Source: an uncultured Oscillospiraceae bacterium
GTDB lineage: Bacteria > Bacillota > Clostridia > Oscillospirales > Oscillospiraceae
NCBI GenBank assembly: GCA_900759385.1
Contig: CAAEUZ010000005.1
Location: forward strand, 1-29,977
DNA length: 29,977 bases
Reading direction: 5' to 3'
Shown: positions 23,396 through 29,977 of the stretch, in pieces
Position numbering within the stretch: position 1 is the first letter of the stretch
Layout of the letters: every line of letters begins with the position of its first letter
Made by a program: the position numbers and the translations under genes
Notes under the pieces: model-generated
What the model saw: only the letters and a program-made list of their open reading frames with translations
The model's database searches: none
What the model was told of the DNA's origin: nothing

Positions 23396-24610
23396 ATGTC
23401 TCTTACACTCAAGGATTTTGAGCTCGCCAAAAAGCGGCTCGAGGGGATAGTCCACAAGACGGAGCTCTGCCCCAGCACCACGTTTTCAAATATGGCCGGG
23501 GGCGAGGTCTGGCTCAAGTGCGAGAACCGGCAGAAGACCGGCTCGTTCAAGATCCGCGGCGCGGCCAACAAGATAGGCGCGCTGGTGGAGCGCGGGGAGG
23601 TCAGCGCCGTGGTGGCCTCCAGCGCGGGCAACCACGCCCAGGGCGTGGCCTACGCCGCGCACAGCCACGGGATCCCGGCCACCATCGTCATGCCCAAGGC
23701 TGCGCCGATCGCCAAGGTGCAGGCCACGGAGGGATATGGCGCAAAAGTTGTGCTCCACGGCGACTGCTACGACGAGGCCTACGCCAGGGCGATGGAGATC
23801 TGCGAGCAGGAGGGCGCTACCTTCCTGCACCCCTTCGACGACTACGAGGTCATGGCCGGGCAGGGCACGGTGGCGCTGGAGATACTCAGCGAGCTGCCCA
23901 CGGTGGACACGGTCGTGGTCCCGGTGGGCGGCGGCGGGCTCATCAGCGGTGTGTCCGCCTGCATCAAGCAGGTGAACCCGCGCGTGCGCGTGGTCGGCGT
24001 GCAGGCCGAGGGCGCGAACGCGGTCTACCAGAGCTTCAAGGCCGGCAAGCACGTGACCACGGCGGGGGTGTCCACCATCGCCGACGGCATCGCGGTGGGC
24101 AACCCGGGCGAGAAGACCGTGGCGGAGATAATCAAGTACGTGGACGACATGGTCACGGTGAGCGACAACGAGATTTCCTCGGCCATACTGCTGCTGATGG
24201 AACGCACCAAGCAGATAGTGGAGCCCTCCGGTGCCAGCAGCCTGGCCGCCGTGCTGGCCGGCAAGGTGGACGCGCGCGAGCACAAGACGGTCTGCCTGCT
24301 CTCAGGCGGCAATATAGACGTGAGCTTTATCCACCGCGTCATCGATCAGGGCCTGGTCTCCAGGCACAGGAGGCTGAAGTTCACCGTGCGGCTCCCGGAC
24401 GCGCCCGGAAAGCTCATCGGCATGCTGCAGGTGGTCGCCGACAGCGGCGCGAACATCCTGATGATAGACCACGACAGGCTGTCCAACATCCTCGGACCGA
24501 GCGAGATACTGGTCCACGTGGCCTGCGAGGTGGGCGGCGAGGAGCACGGCCGGTCGGTGATAAACTCCCTGCGCGAGCGTGGATACGCAGTTATGACGGA
24601 GCAGCAGTGA
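23396..24610 (+). CDS. ilvA: Threonine ammonia-lyase with C-terminal ACT domain
   Basis: PLP enzyme that turns threonine into 2-oxobutanoate and ammonia, for isoleucine synthesis or threonine breakdown. In the 404-residue protein the PLP lysine is Lys52 in GSFKIRG, the phosphate-binding glycine loop GGGGL is at 178-182, SGGN at 303-306, and one ACT domain spans about 327-401. This one-ACT form of about 400 residues is common in Firmicutes. GGGAGGT lies six bases before the ATG at 23396; an in-frame TTG six bases earlier is less likely. The GNAT gene follows with a one-base overlap. Isoleucine pathway genes are not near, so a catabolic role is equally possible. Confidence 0.93.
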   Translation: MSLTLKDFELAKKRLEGIVHKTELCPSTTFSNMAGGEVWLKCENRQKTGSFKIRGAANKIGALVERGEVSAVVASSAGNHAQGVAYAAHSHGIPATIVMPKAAPIAKVQATEGYGAKVVLHGDCYDEAYARAMEICEQEGATFLHPFDDYEVMAGQGTVALEILSELPTVDTVVVPVGGGGLISGVSACIKQVNPRVRVVGVQAEGANAVYQSFKAGKHVTTAGVSTIADGIAVGNPGEKTVAEIIKYVDDMVTVSDNEISSAILLLMERTKQIVEPSGASSLAAVLAGKVDAREHKTVCLLSGGNIDVSFIHRVIDQGLVSRHRRLKFTVRLPDAPGKLIGMLQVVADSGANILMIDHDRLSNILGPSEILVHVACEVGGEEHGRSVINSLRERGYAVMTEQQ

Positions 24611-25059
24611 TGGACATATACGAAGCAGAGGGTGACAGGCGGCAGTACATGGATTTGCTGCTGCTGGCTGACGAGTCGCCGGTGATGATAGAGAAATACA
24701 TAGACCGCGGCAGGCTGTTCGTGGCCAGCGACCTGGGGCGCGCCGTGGGTGAGTGCCTGGTCACCGACGAGGGCCGGGGCGTGCTGGAGATAAAGAGCCT
24801 GGCCGTCGTACCGGCCTATCAGCGTCACGGGCTCGGCAGGGCGCTCATCAGGCACGCGGAGGAGGCCTGCGCCGGTGAGGGTTTCCACACTTTGCAGGTG
24901 GGTACGGGCGACAGCGAGCTGACGGTGCCCTTCTATGAGCGCTGCGGCTTCGTGCGCTCGCACGTGGTTGAAAATTTCTTCACCGACAACTATGACGCGC
25001 CGATATACGAGGCCGGCGTGCAGCTCGTGGATATGGTGTATCTGAGGAAAAAGATATAA
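24610..25059 (+). CDS. GNAT-family N-acetyltransferase
   Basis: A 149-residue acetyl-CoA dependent acetyltransferase. The CoA-binding motif A is VVPAYQRHGLGRALIRHAE near residues 74-92, and VPFYERCGFVRS follows. It resembles the small YvbK-type GNAT proteins. The ATG shares its first base with the stop of ilvA (TGATG), so the two are co-translated. The substrate is unknown. The stop codon lies within the terminator stem. Confidence 0.88.
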   Translation: MDIYEAEGDRRQYMDLLLLADESPVMIEKYIDRGRLFVASDLGRAVGECLVTDEGRGVLEIKSLAVVPAYQRHGLGRALIRHAEEACAGEGFHTLQVGTGDSELTVPFYERCGFVRSHVVENFFTDNYDAPIYEAGVQLVDMVYLRKKI

Positions 25060-25093
25060 CATGAACCCGGACTTCCGTCCGGGTTCATGTTAT
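25056..25093. terminator. Bidirectional hairpin between convergent genes
   Basis: A perfect 17-bp stem (25056-25072 with 25077-25093) with a TTCC loop contains the stop codons of both facing genes. The T-run is short, but the stem is very strong. Confidence 0.75.
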
Positions 25094-25558
25094 GAGTGAA
25101 TAAATATTTCGGATAAACTCCTGCTCCGGCCCGGAGCTGAAATATCCCATGTCATAGCGGGTGTAGTTTATGAAGACGTCCCCGCTCTCATAGACCACGA
25201 GCATGTAATCCCGCTCGGCATCCGTGCCGTAGAGCCATATTTCGGCGCGGTCGCCATACATGCCGGTCACGTGACTGCGGCGGCCGAGCAGCGTGCCCGG
25301 CACGCGGTGGAACTCCGTCTGTTCCAGAAGCGCCATGAGTTCGTCGAATTCCGGGGAGCCCGATTCCAGCATTACATCGTTTATTTCGTTTATGGGAAAG
25401 GCCGCGTAGTCCCTGACTTCGACCTCGGAAGTGATGTGCGCGACATAGGCCCACCTGACGACGCCGGTTAGGGAGCCCATGTCCATAGGACAGACAAAGA
25501 ACAGCAGCAGTAGCAGACACACCGCCGCGGCGGAAATTGCGATAATCTTCCTTTTCAT
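25085..25558 (-). CDS. Hypothetical anchored or secreted protein
   Basis: A 157-residue protein that I do not recognise. It has a KRK start and a hydrophobic segment at residues 5-22, then a soluble domain of about 130 residues predicted to lie outside. The LCxC-type lipobox is lacking; VCLLLLLFFVCP is more like an anchor. The ribosome site is weak (GGTGAT). A promoter-like pair at 25577-25605 precedes it. Its last codons are in the shared terminator. Confidence 0.65.
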   Translation of the reverse strand: MKRKIIAISAAAVCLLLLLFFVCPMDMGSLTGVVRWAYVAHITSEVEVRDYAAFPINEINDVMLESGSPEFDELMALLEQTEFHRVPGTLLGRRSHVTGMYGDRAEIWLYGTDAERDYMLVVYESGDVFINYTRYDMGYFSSGPEQEFIRNIYSLIT

Positions 25559-25576
25559 ACAATCACCACTATTAAA

Positions 25577-25605
25577 AGCATAGCGGCGATTGACCGGGAA
25601 GTAAA
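25577..25605 (-). promoter_or_regulatory. Possible promoter of the anchored hypothetical protein
   Basis: On the minus strand, TTTACT (25600-25605) and TATGCT (25577-25582) are 17 bp apart. Confidence 0.5.
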
Positions 25606-25629
25606 GTTAAATGTACGTAAATTCCTTCG

Positions 25630-26253
25630 TCATTCCGAACTGCCTCCTGGCAGCAGCAGCGCCAGCAGGGCGAATATTTCAACGGCTATGAGCGAATACC
25701 AGTCAAGGCGTATCATAAACAGCCAGTGCATCAGCCAGGCACAGACGTGCAGCCCCGCGGTCATGAACGCGCCGTATATGCGCCGGGACACGACGTCGTC
25801 AAAGTTGGTGACCAGCATGTAAAGGCATATGACCGGGACGGCGAAGAGCAGCCCGGCAAGGACGGCGCCGCCCAGGCTGGCGTGCCCGCTGACAAGGATG
25901 AACGTGCCGAATAAGAGCGCCGCTGCGCCGCCCAGCCAGGCGGACACCCGCGACTGAGCGGCCAGGCGCTCGGCCAGGCCCACGCTCGCAGCCGCTATGT
26001 CCTCGGCCTCGGAGTCGCTTACAGGGCTGCTCTCACCCGCGTCAAAGCGCCGCGCCGCCACCAGCTCGCTTACGCTGACGCCAAGCGCAGAGGCAAGCGG
26101 CGCAAGCAGCGTTATATCCGGGAAGCCGACTGCGCGCTCCCAGCGGGAGACGGCCTTGTCCGTCACGCCCAGCTCTTCGGCCAGCTGGGACTGTGTGAGA
26201 CCGCGCTCGTGCCGCAGCCGCGCCACAAAGCGGCCGAATTCCTTTAAATCCAT
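25630..26253 (-). CDS. Membrane-tethered XRE-family regulator
   Basis: A 207-residue protein. The N-terminal helix-turn-helix (about 1-65) contains RLRHERGLTQSQLAEELGVTDKAVSRWE split over residues 12-40. A short linker and four hydrophobic segments (about 105-202) follow. Such HTH-plus-membrane proteins are frequent in gut Clostridia and may sense envelope conditions, but their signals are unknown. The ATG at 26253 with GGAGGAGGG upstream is chosen over a longer start. A near-consensus promoter lies at 26279-26307. Confidence 0.85.
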   Translation of the reverse strand: MDLKEFGRFVARLRHERGLTQSQLAEELGVTDKAVSRWERAVGFPDITLLAPLASALGVSVSELVAARRFDAGESSPVSDSEAEDIAAASVGLAERLAAQSRVSAWLGGAAALLFGTFILVSGHASLGGAVLAGLLFAVPVICLYMLVTNFDDVVSRRIYGAFMTAGLHVCAWLMHWLFMIRLDWYSLIAVEIFALLALLLPGGSSE

Positions 26254-26278
26254 GAGAAAGCCCTCCTCCAACGGAGAT

Positions 26279-26307
26279 AGTATAAGCTAACTCATGGCGC
26301 AAGTCAA
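26279..26307 (-). promoter_or_regulatory. Promoter of the membrane-tethered XRE gene
   Basis: On the minus strand, TTGACT (26302-26307) and TATACT (26279-26284) are 17 bp apart. Confidence 0.75.
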
Positions 26308-26337
26308 CCGACGCTGCGTTTACCGGCCTCGGAGGCG

Positions 26338-26550
26338 CTATTTCAGCGCCTCGCGCCTGTCAGTGCGGCCGACGAGATAGTCGAGGCTGACATTGTAGAG
26401 TTCGGCGAGTTTCACGGCGTAGTCCAGAGGGAGAGGGCGCTCGCCGCGCTCGTACTTGCTGTACTGCGACTGGTCACAGTGCAGGTAGGCGGCGACGCGG
26501 CTCTGGGTGTAATCCGCGTCCTCACGTAAATCGCGTATGCGCAGTTTCAT
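26338..26550 (-). CDS. Small XRE-family regulator
   Basis: A 70-residue protein made almost only of a helix-turn-helix: LRIRDLREDADYTQSRVAAY, CDQSQYSKYERGERPLPLDY and LDYLVGRTDRR. The last motif is shared with many phage-type repressors. The ATG has GGTGAT upstream. It is divergent from a 44-residue gene, and the space between them holds two 17-bp palindromes, so it very probably represses one or both promoters. A short hairpin (26332-26338 with 26346-26352) overlaps its stop codon. Confidence 0.88.
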   Translation of the reverse strand: MKLRIRDLREDADYTQSRVAAYLHCDQSQYSKYERGERPLPLDYAVKLAELYNVSLDYLVGRTDRREALK

Positions 26551-26576
26551 GTAATATCACCGGTTTGAGCGTAGCA

Positions 26577-26618
26577 TAGGACAATATGTCCTATTGACTT
26601 TTAGGACTATATGCCCTA
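26577..26618. promoter_or_regulatory. Twin 17-bp palindromic operators
   Basis: TAGGACAATATGTCCTA (26577-26593) and the less perfect TAGGACTATATGCCCTA (26602-26618) have centres 25 bp apart. The second covers the spacer and reaches the -10 box of the rightward promoter. The pair fits binding by the adjacent XRE protein. Confidence 0.75.
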
Positions 26619-26622
26619 AAAT
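26594..26622 (+). promoter_or_regulatory. Promoter of the 44-aa gene
   Basis: TTGACT (26594-26599) and TAAAAT (26617-26622) are 17 bp apart. The -35 box lies between the two palindromes. Confidence 0.75.
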
Positions 26623-26642
26623 GCTCAATGCGAGGTGATATT

Positions 26643-26777
26643 ATGCCTGACTACAAAGAAATGTATCTGCACCTGATGCGCGAGACGGAGAAGGCAATCA
26701 GCTTGCTTGCTGAGGCGCAGCGGGAGTGTGAGCGGAGGTACATCGAGTCAGAGGACGAAGACTCCGGGGAGACGTGA
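26643..26777 (+). CDS. 44-residue hypothetical protein divergent from XRE
   Basis: A small protein beginning MPDYKEMYLHLMRETEKAIS, mostly helical, acidic at the C-terminus and with a single cysteine. A strong ribosome site (GAGGTGAT) lies before the ATG, and a good promoter and a strong terminator flank it, so expression is likely. I recall similar short proteins in gut Firmicutes and phage-like regions, but with no known function. Its position opposite a phage-type XRE repressor suggests a regulator-controlled partner, perhaps an antirepressor, antitoxin or toxin; this is inference. Its last codons form one arm of the terminator stem. Confidence 0.75.
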   Translation: MPDYKEMYLHLMRETEKAISLLAEAQRECERRYIESEDEDSGET

Positions 26778-26802
26778 TTTACGTCTCCCCGGAGTCTTTT
26801 TT
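26758..26802. terminator. 18-bp coding palindrome, bidirectional terminator
   Basis: A perfect 18-bp stem (26758-26775 with 26781-26798) with a GATTT loop is followed by six T rightward. Both convergent genes end inside it, and each arm encodes the same DSGET C-terminus. Confidence 0.93.
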
Positions 26803-27414
26803 GGCCGCGTTTCCGCGCGTAGCGCGTATTTCTTCTTTCACTGAGTCGTACAGCTCGCGGCGCTGCGCTTCAGCTTCCTTTTCACGCATGGCGCGGATTT
26901 CCGCCTGTACTGACGCGGACTCATCGAGCTTTTTCCTGAACGCCTGACGGAACAGCAGGACGGCCCCGGCCAGGGCGGAGGCGACGGCGATAATTAAGAG
27001 CAGTATTATGAACTTGTTTGCGCGCAGCATGGCGGCCATATACCTGTATTCGCGGCCGTCTACTACAAATATCGTGTCGAAGAAAGAGCCGGCGATGCCG
27101 AGGGCGAACAGTCCCGCTAAGCCAAGTGCGAGCAGTATGAGTCCGAGCGCGATGGCCTTGTTTTTGCCGTCTCCGCCCTTGACATTGCCCTGCGCGGGCG
27201 CTCCCGGCTCAGCGCCATCGTCCCCGCAGAGCAGGTAGTCGGTGGTGACGCCGAAGAGTTTGGCCAGGGCGACGACGTTCTTAGTGTCGGGCAGGGCGGA
27301 GCTGGCCTCCCATTTGCTCAGCGCCTGGCGGGTCACGCCTATTTTATCTGCAAGTTCCTCCTGCGTCCAGCCGCGCGCGCGGCGGAGGTTCAGGAGCTTT
27401 TCGCCGAAAGTCAT
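26779..27414 (-). CDS. XRE-family regulator with two membrane segments
   Basis: A 211-residue protein. The helix-turn-helix is at about residues 1-62 (LLNLRRARGWTQEELADKIG, TRQALSKWE, LFGVTTDYLL), followed by a linker, two hydrophobic segments (about 86-112 and 133-155) and a charged, probably coiled-coil tail (156-205). It is a second membrane-tethered regulator, unlike the one at 25630-26253 in its membrane part. AGGAGGGG lies before the ATG. A strong promoter lies about 115 bp upstream at 27531-27559. It converges on the 44-residue gene. Confidence 0.86.
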   Translation of the reverse strand: MTFGEKLLNLRRARGWTQEELADKIGVTRQALSKWEASSALPDTKNVVALAKLFGVTTDYLLCGDDGAEPGAPAQGNVKGGDGKNKAIALGLILLALGLAGLFALGIAGSFFDTIFVVDGREYRYMAAMLRANKFIILLLIIAVASALAGAVLLFRQAFRKKLDESASVQAEIRAMREKEAEAQRRELYDSVKEEIRATRGNAAKKDSGET

Positions 27415-27530
27415 ATTACCCCTCCTGTCGTATACAGCTTAGCATAAACCGGGCGGGGAAGCCTACAAATTCCGCGTGGAAATCGCGCAACTGGAGTTTA
27501 CATTGAGGGGTCCGGGCGGGGACGGATGGG

Positions 27531-27559
27531 TTTATACAAAGGCTTTTGAATTATGTCAA
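27531..27559 (-). promoter_or_regulatory. Promoter for the XRE/TM gene, with long leader
   Basis: On the minus strand, TTGACA (27554-27559) and TATAAA (27531-27536) are separated by exactly 17 bp. About 110 nt separate the predicted start point from the ATG. I see no gene in that leader. Confidence 0.65.
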
Positions 27560-27602
27560 CCGATATTCTACGCGGCAAAGCGTCGAAATCAGTCGGGACT
27601 AA

Positions 27603-27631
27603 TTGACTATTGCGGCTAAAAAATATATTAT
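27603..27631 (+). promoter_or_regulatory. feoAB promoter
   Basis: TTGACT (27603-27608) and TATTAT (27626-27631) are 17 bp apart, in an AT-rich stretch. I could not find a convincing Fur or DtxR box. Confidence 0.6.
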
Positions 27632-27669
27632 AATATCTGCCGGGAGCGGCCCGGCTGGAGGTAGCGGAT

Positions 27670-27906
27670 ATGTATTTGAAGGACGTTGAAACAGGAGGAA
27701 CCTGCGTGGTTGAGAGCATGACACTGCCGTTCGAGCTCGAGAGGCGGCTGGAGGCCCTGGGCATGACCACGGGCACGCCGGTGAGCGTGCTTAACCGCAA
27801 GGGGAAGGGCATAATGATAATCAAGCTGCGCGGGACGCGCTTTGCGCTGGGCTATAACATAACCCGCAATATTGAGGTGAAGGGCGGCGAGAGCGATGGC
27901 GAGTGA
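27670..27906 (+). CDS. feoA: Ferrous iron transport protein A
   Basis: A 78-residue cytoplasmic SH3-like protein that supports FeoB. CVVESMTLPFELERRLEALGMTTGTPVSVL (here residues 12-41) and the end segment RFALGYNITRNIEV are typical of the family. GGAGGTAGC precedes the ATG. Its end overlaps the start of feoB by 11 bp, which suggests coupled translation. Confidence 0.93.
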   Translation: MYLKDVETGGTCVVESMTLPFELERRLEALGMTTGTPVSVLNRKGKGIMIIKLRGTRFALGYNITRNIEVKGGESDGE

Positions 27907-29935
27907 CATGACCATAGGGTTCATAGGCAACCCCAACTGCGGCAAGACCACGCTCTTCAACGCCTACACCGGCGCCAACCTGAAGGTGGCCAACTGGCCG
28001 GGGGTCACGGTGGAGAAGGTCGAGGGTGAGATACAGTCGCACGGCATGGACATCCACCTGGTGGACCTGCCGGGGACATACTCGCTGACCAGCTACACGA
28101 TGGAGGAGACGGTCTCGCGCAGCTTCATCCTCTCGGACGAGGTGGACGTCATCATAAACGTTGTGGACGCGAGCGCGCTGGAGAGGAGCCTCTACCTGAC
28201 CTTGCAGCTGCTGGAGCTGGGCAAGCCGGTGGTGATGGCGCTGAACATGATGGACATCGTGGAAAAGCGCGGCATGGAGATAGACCTGCACCGGCTGCCG
28301 GAGATGCTGGGCATACCGGTGGTGCCGGTTTCGGCGCGCAAGCGGCGCGGGCTGGACATACTCATGCACGCGGCCGAGCACCACAGGGACCAGACGCACC
28401 CGGACAGGCTCATCCACGAGCACACGGAGGTAACGCACCACGCGCACAACCACCACAGCGAGTACACCATGGTGTACTCCGACGCCATTGAGGACAAGAT
28501 AGACCAGATCATCCCCGAGCTGCAGAGGCGCTACCCGGACCTGAAGAATTACCGCTGGCACGCCATCAAGCTGCTCGAGAGCGACAAGGAGGTCTGCGAT
28601 AAGTATCCCGTGAACCTGCCGCAGGTGCTCGACCGCAGCTATGAGTCCGACATAATAAACCAGAAGTATGACTTCATCGGCGAGATAATCGGCGAGGTGC
28701 TGCTGCACAAGCAGAGGCAGGACGTGCTGACGGAAAAGGCGGACGCTGTCCTGACGAGCAGGATCTGGGGCATACCCGTCTTCCTCGGCATAATGGCGCT
28801 GACCTTCCTGCTGACGTTTACGGTGGGCGACTGGCTCAAGGGCTGGCTGGAGCTGGCCATAGACTGGCTCAGCGGCGTGGTGTCGAACGGCCTGACAGCG
28901 GTGAACGCGAGCGCGGTCATCACCTCCCTGGTGGTGGACGGCATCATAGCGGGCGTGGGCACGATAGTGACCTTCCTGCCCAACATACTCATCCTCTTCC
29001 TCTGCCTGGCGCTGCTGGAGGACAGCGGATATATGGCCCGCGTGGCCTACGTCATGGAGGGCATAATGTCGCACCTGGGCCTCTCCGGCAAGGCGTTCAT
29101 ACCCATGCTGCTGGGCTTCGGCTGTACGGTGCCGGCCATCATGGCCTCCAGGGCGCTGGAGAACAAGCGGGACCGCTACAAGGTAATGCTGGTCACCCCG
29201 TTCATGAGCTGCAACGCGCGCCTGACGATATACATACTCTTCGCGGAGATGTTCTTCGGCGACAACGCCATGGTCGTGGCCTACTCAATGTACCTCATCG
29301 GCATTGTTGTGGCCATAGTGGTTTCCGCCATTATCCATCTGCTGGACAGGAAAAAGAGCGTAAACTATCTCATGATAGAGCTGCCGGAGTACAAGCTGCC
29401 GGATTCCCGCACGGTGGCCATCTACGTATGGGAGAAGATAAAGGACTATCTGGGCAAGGCGGGTACCACCATATTCCTGGCCACCATAATAATCTGGGTG
29501 CTGATGAATTTCGGCACCGGCGGCTACGTGACGGACATGTCGCAGAGCTTCGGCGCCGTCATCGGGCGCTGGATAACGCCGTTCTTCGCGCCGATAGGGC
29601 TCGGCTTCTGGCAGATCGCCGTGGCGCTCATCGCGGGCATCTCCGCCAAGGAGGTAGTCGTCTCCAGCTGCGCGGTGCTCTTCGGCATAGTCAACGCCAG
29701 CTCGCCGGAGGGTATGAGCGCCTTCTCCGCGGCGCTGGGCTCGATAGGTTTCGGCAGCCTCAACGCACTGTGCCTGATGGTGTTCTGCCTGCTCTACATA
29801 CCCTGCACGGCCACACTGGCCACCATCCGCCGCGAGTCGAGCACCCGCTACATGCTGGTCACGGCGGCATTCCAGCTGGCGGTGGCCTGGGTCGTGACGC
29901 TGCTGGTATATCAGGTGGGGAGGCTGATTATCTGA
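27896..29935 (+). CDS. feoB: Ferrous iron transporter B
   Basis: Membrane Fe2+ importer with an N-terminal G domain. In the 679-residue protein G1 GNPNCGKT is at 11-18, G3 DLPG at 57-60, G4 NMMD at 117-120 and SAR (G5) at 146-148. A spacer of residues 162-187 holds ten histidines, then the GDI-like part and the transmembrane core follow, with GFGCTVPAIMASRALEN and TPFMSCNARL, the conserved cysteine motifs of the Gate regions. The family is usually 650-780 residues, so it is complete. The first ATG (27896) overlaps feoA; an alternative ATG at 27908 would lose only four residues. Confidence 0.96.
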   Translation: MASDMTIGFIGNPNCGKTTLFNAYTGANLKVANWPGVTVEKVEGEIQSHGMDIHLVDLPGTYSLTSYTMEETVSRSFILSDEVDVIINVVDASALERSLYLTLQLLELGKPVVMALNMMDIVEKRGMEIDLHRLPEMLGIPVVPVSARKRRGLDILMHAAEHHRDQTHPDRLIHEHTEVTHHAHNHHSEYTMVYSDAIEDKIDQIIPELQRRYPDLKNYRWHAIKLLESDKEVCDKYPVNLPQVLDRSYESDIINQKYDFIGEIIGEVLLHKQRQDVLTEKADAVLTSRIWGIPVFLGIMALTFLLTFTVGDWLKGWLELAIDWLSGVVSNGLTAVNASAVITSLVVDGIIAGVGTIVTFLPNILILFLCLALLEDSGYMARVAYVMEGIMSHLGLSGKAFIPMLLGFGCTVPAIMASRALENKRDRYKVMLVTPFMSCNARLTIYILFAEMFFGDNAMVVAYSMYLIGIVVAIVVSAIIHLLDRKKSVNYLMIELPEYKLPDSRTVAIYVWEKIKDYLGKAGTTIFLATIIIWVLMNFGTGGYVTDMSQSFGAVIGRWITPFFAPIGLGFWQIAVALIAGISAKEVVVSSCAVLFGIVNASSPEGMSAFSAALGSIGFGSLNALCLMVFCLLYIPCTATLATIRRESSTRYMLVTAAFQLAVAWVVTLLVYQVGRLII

Positions 29936-29936
29936 G

Positions 29937-29977
29937 ATGTGGATAGATATTCTCATTATCGCCGCAGTCGCGGCGGC
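29937..29977 (+). CDS. Probable FeoB-associated small membrane protein, partial
   Basis: Starts one base after the feoB stop codon and reads MWIDILIIAAVAA before the window ends. A hydrophobic start at this position fits the short Cys-rich FeoB-associated membrane proteins of Firmicutes. Only 13 residues are visible, so the call rests mainly on position. Confidence 0.5.
   Translation, partial: MWIDILIIAAVAA

Noticed and set aside
27421..27670. Fur or DtxR box upstream of feoAB
   Set aside because: AT-rich sequence is present, but no convincing 19-bp palindrome was seen.

Overview
The window is a piece of a high-GC, spore-forming, anaerobic Firmicute chromosome, most like the Oscillospiraceae and relatives. 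Supporting signs are spoIIR, a V/A-type ATPase operon instead of F-type genes, an archaeal/eukaryotic-type ProRS, Feo ferrous iron uptake, many XRE/PadR/GntR one-component regulators, strong AGGAGG ribosome sites and frequent TTG starts. The chromosomal genes use the AUA isoleucine codon freely despite the high GC. The parAB block at the left end uses mostly AUC/AUU, which fits a separate origin.

Layout. 1-2713: a leftward operon parA-parB-two small unknown genes, ending in a terminator at 21-59. Upstream of it is an AT-rich, repeat-bearing 443-bp noncoding stretch (2271-2713) that abuts the 3' end of rpsI; this is probably the partition end of an integrated or plasmid-like element. 2714-3677: rplM-rpsI with terminator and promoter, leftward. 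3779-5641: ttcA-like gene, GrpB-family gene and a type A chloramphenicol acetyltransferase-like gene in one overlapping rightward cluster, facing a small membrane-protein gene. 6305-8893: self-regulated GntR/YtrA-type regulator, ABC ATPase and two permeases. 8917-12170: proS, spoIIR and an E2/CAT-fold acyltransferase-like gene, all leftward with separate signals.

12288-21000 holds a complete nine-gene V/A-type ATPase operon in the order H-I-K-E-C-F-A-B-D. The K subunit keeps every residue known to bind Na+ in the Enterococcus hirae rotor, so a sodium-coupled enzyme is predicted.

21000-27420 is a patchwork rich in small regulators. It holds a DUF6442-like membrane protein with an XRE repressor, an Ig-like lipoprotein, PadR with DUF2812, threonine ammonia-lyase with a GNAT gene, an anchored unknown protein, two membrane-tethered XRE regulators, and a divergent pair of a 70-aa XRE regulator and a 44-aa protein. 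Several promoters here carry clear palindromic operators. 27603 to the end is feoA-feoB, followed by the start of a probable FeoB-associated small membrane protein cut by the window edge.

No tRNA, rRNA, CRISPR array, transposase or integrase was seen. The best candidates for something new are the XRE/44-aa pair with twin 17-bp operators and a palindrome encoding the same C-terminus on both strands, the repeat region beside parA, five 10-bp phased repeats upstream of ttcA, and the acyltransferase-like protein whose catalytic histidine position is Glu.
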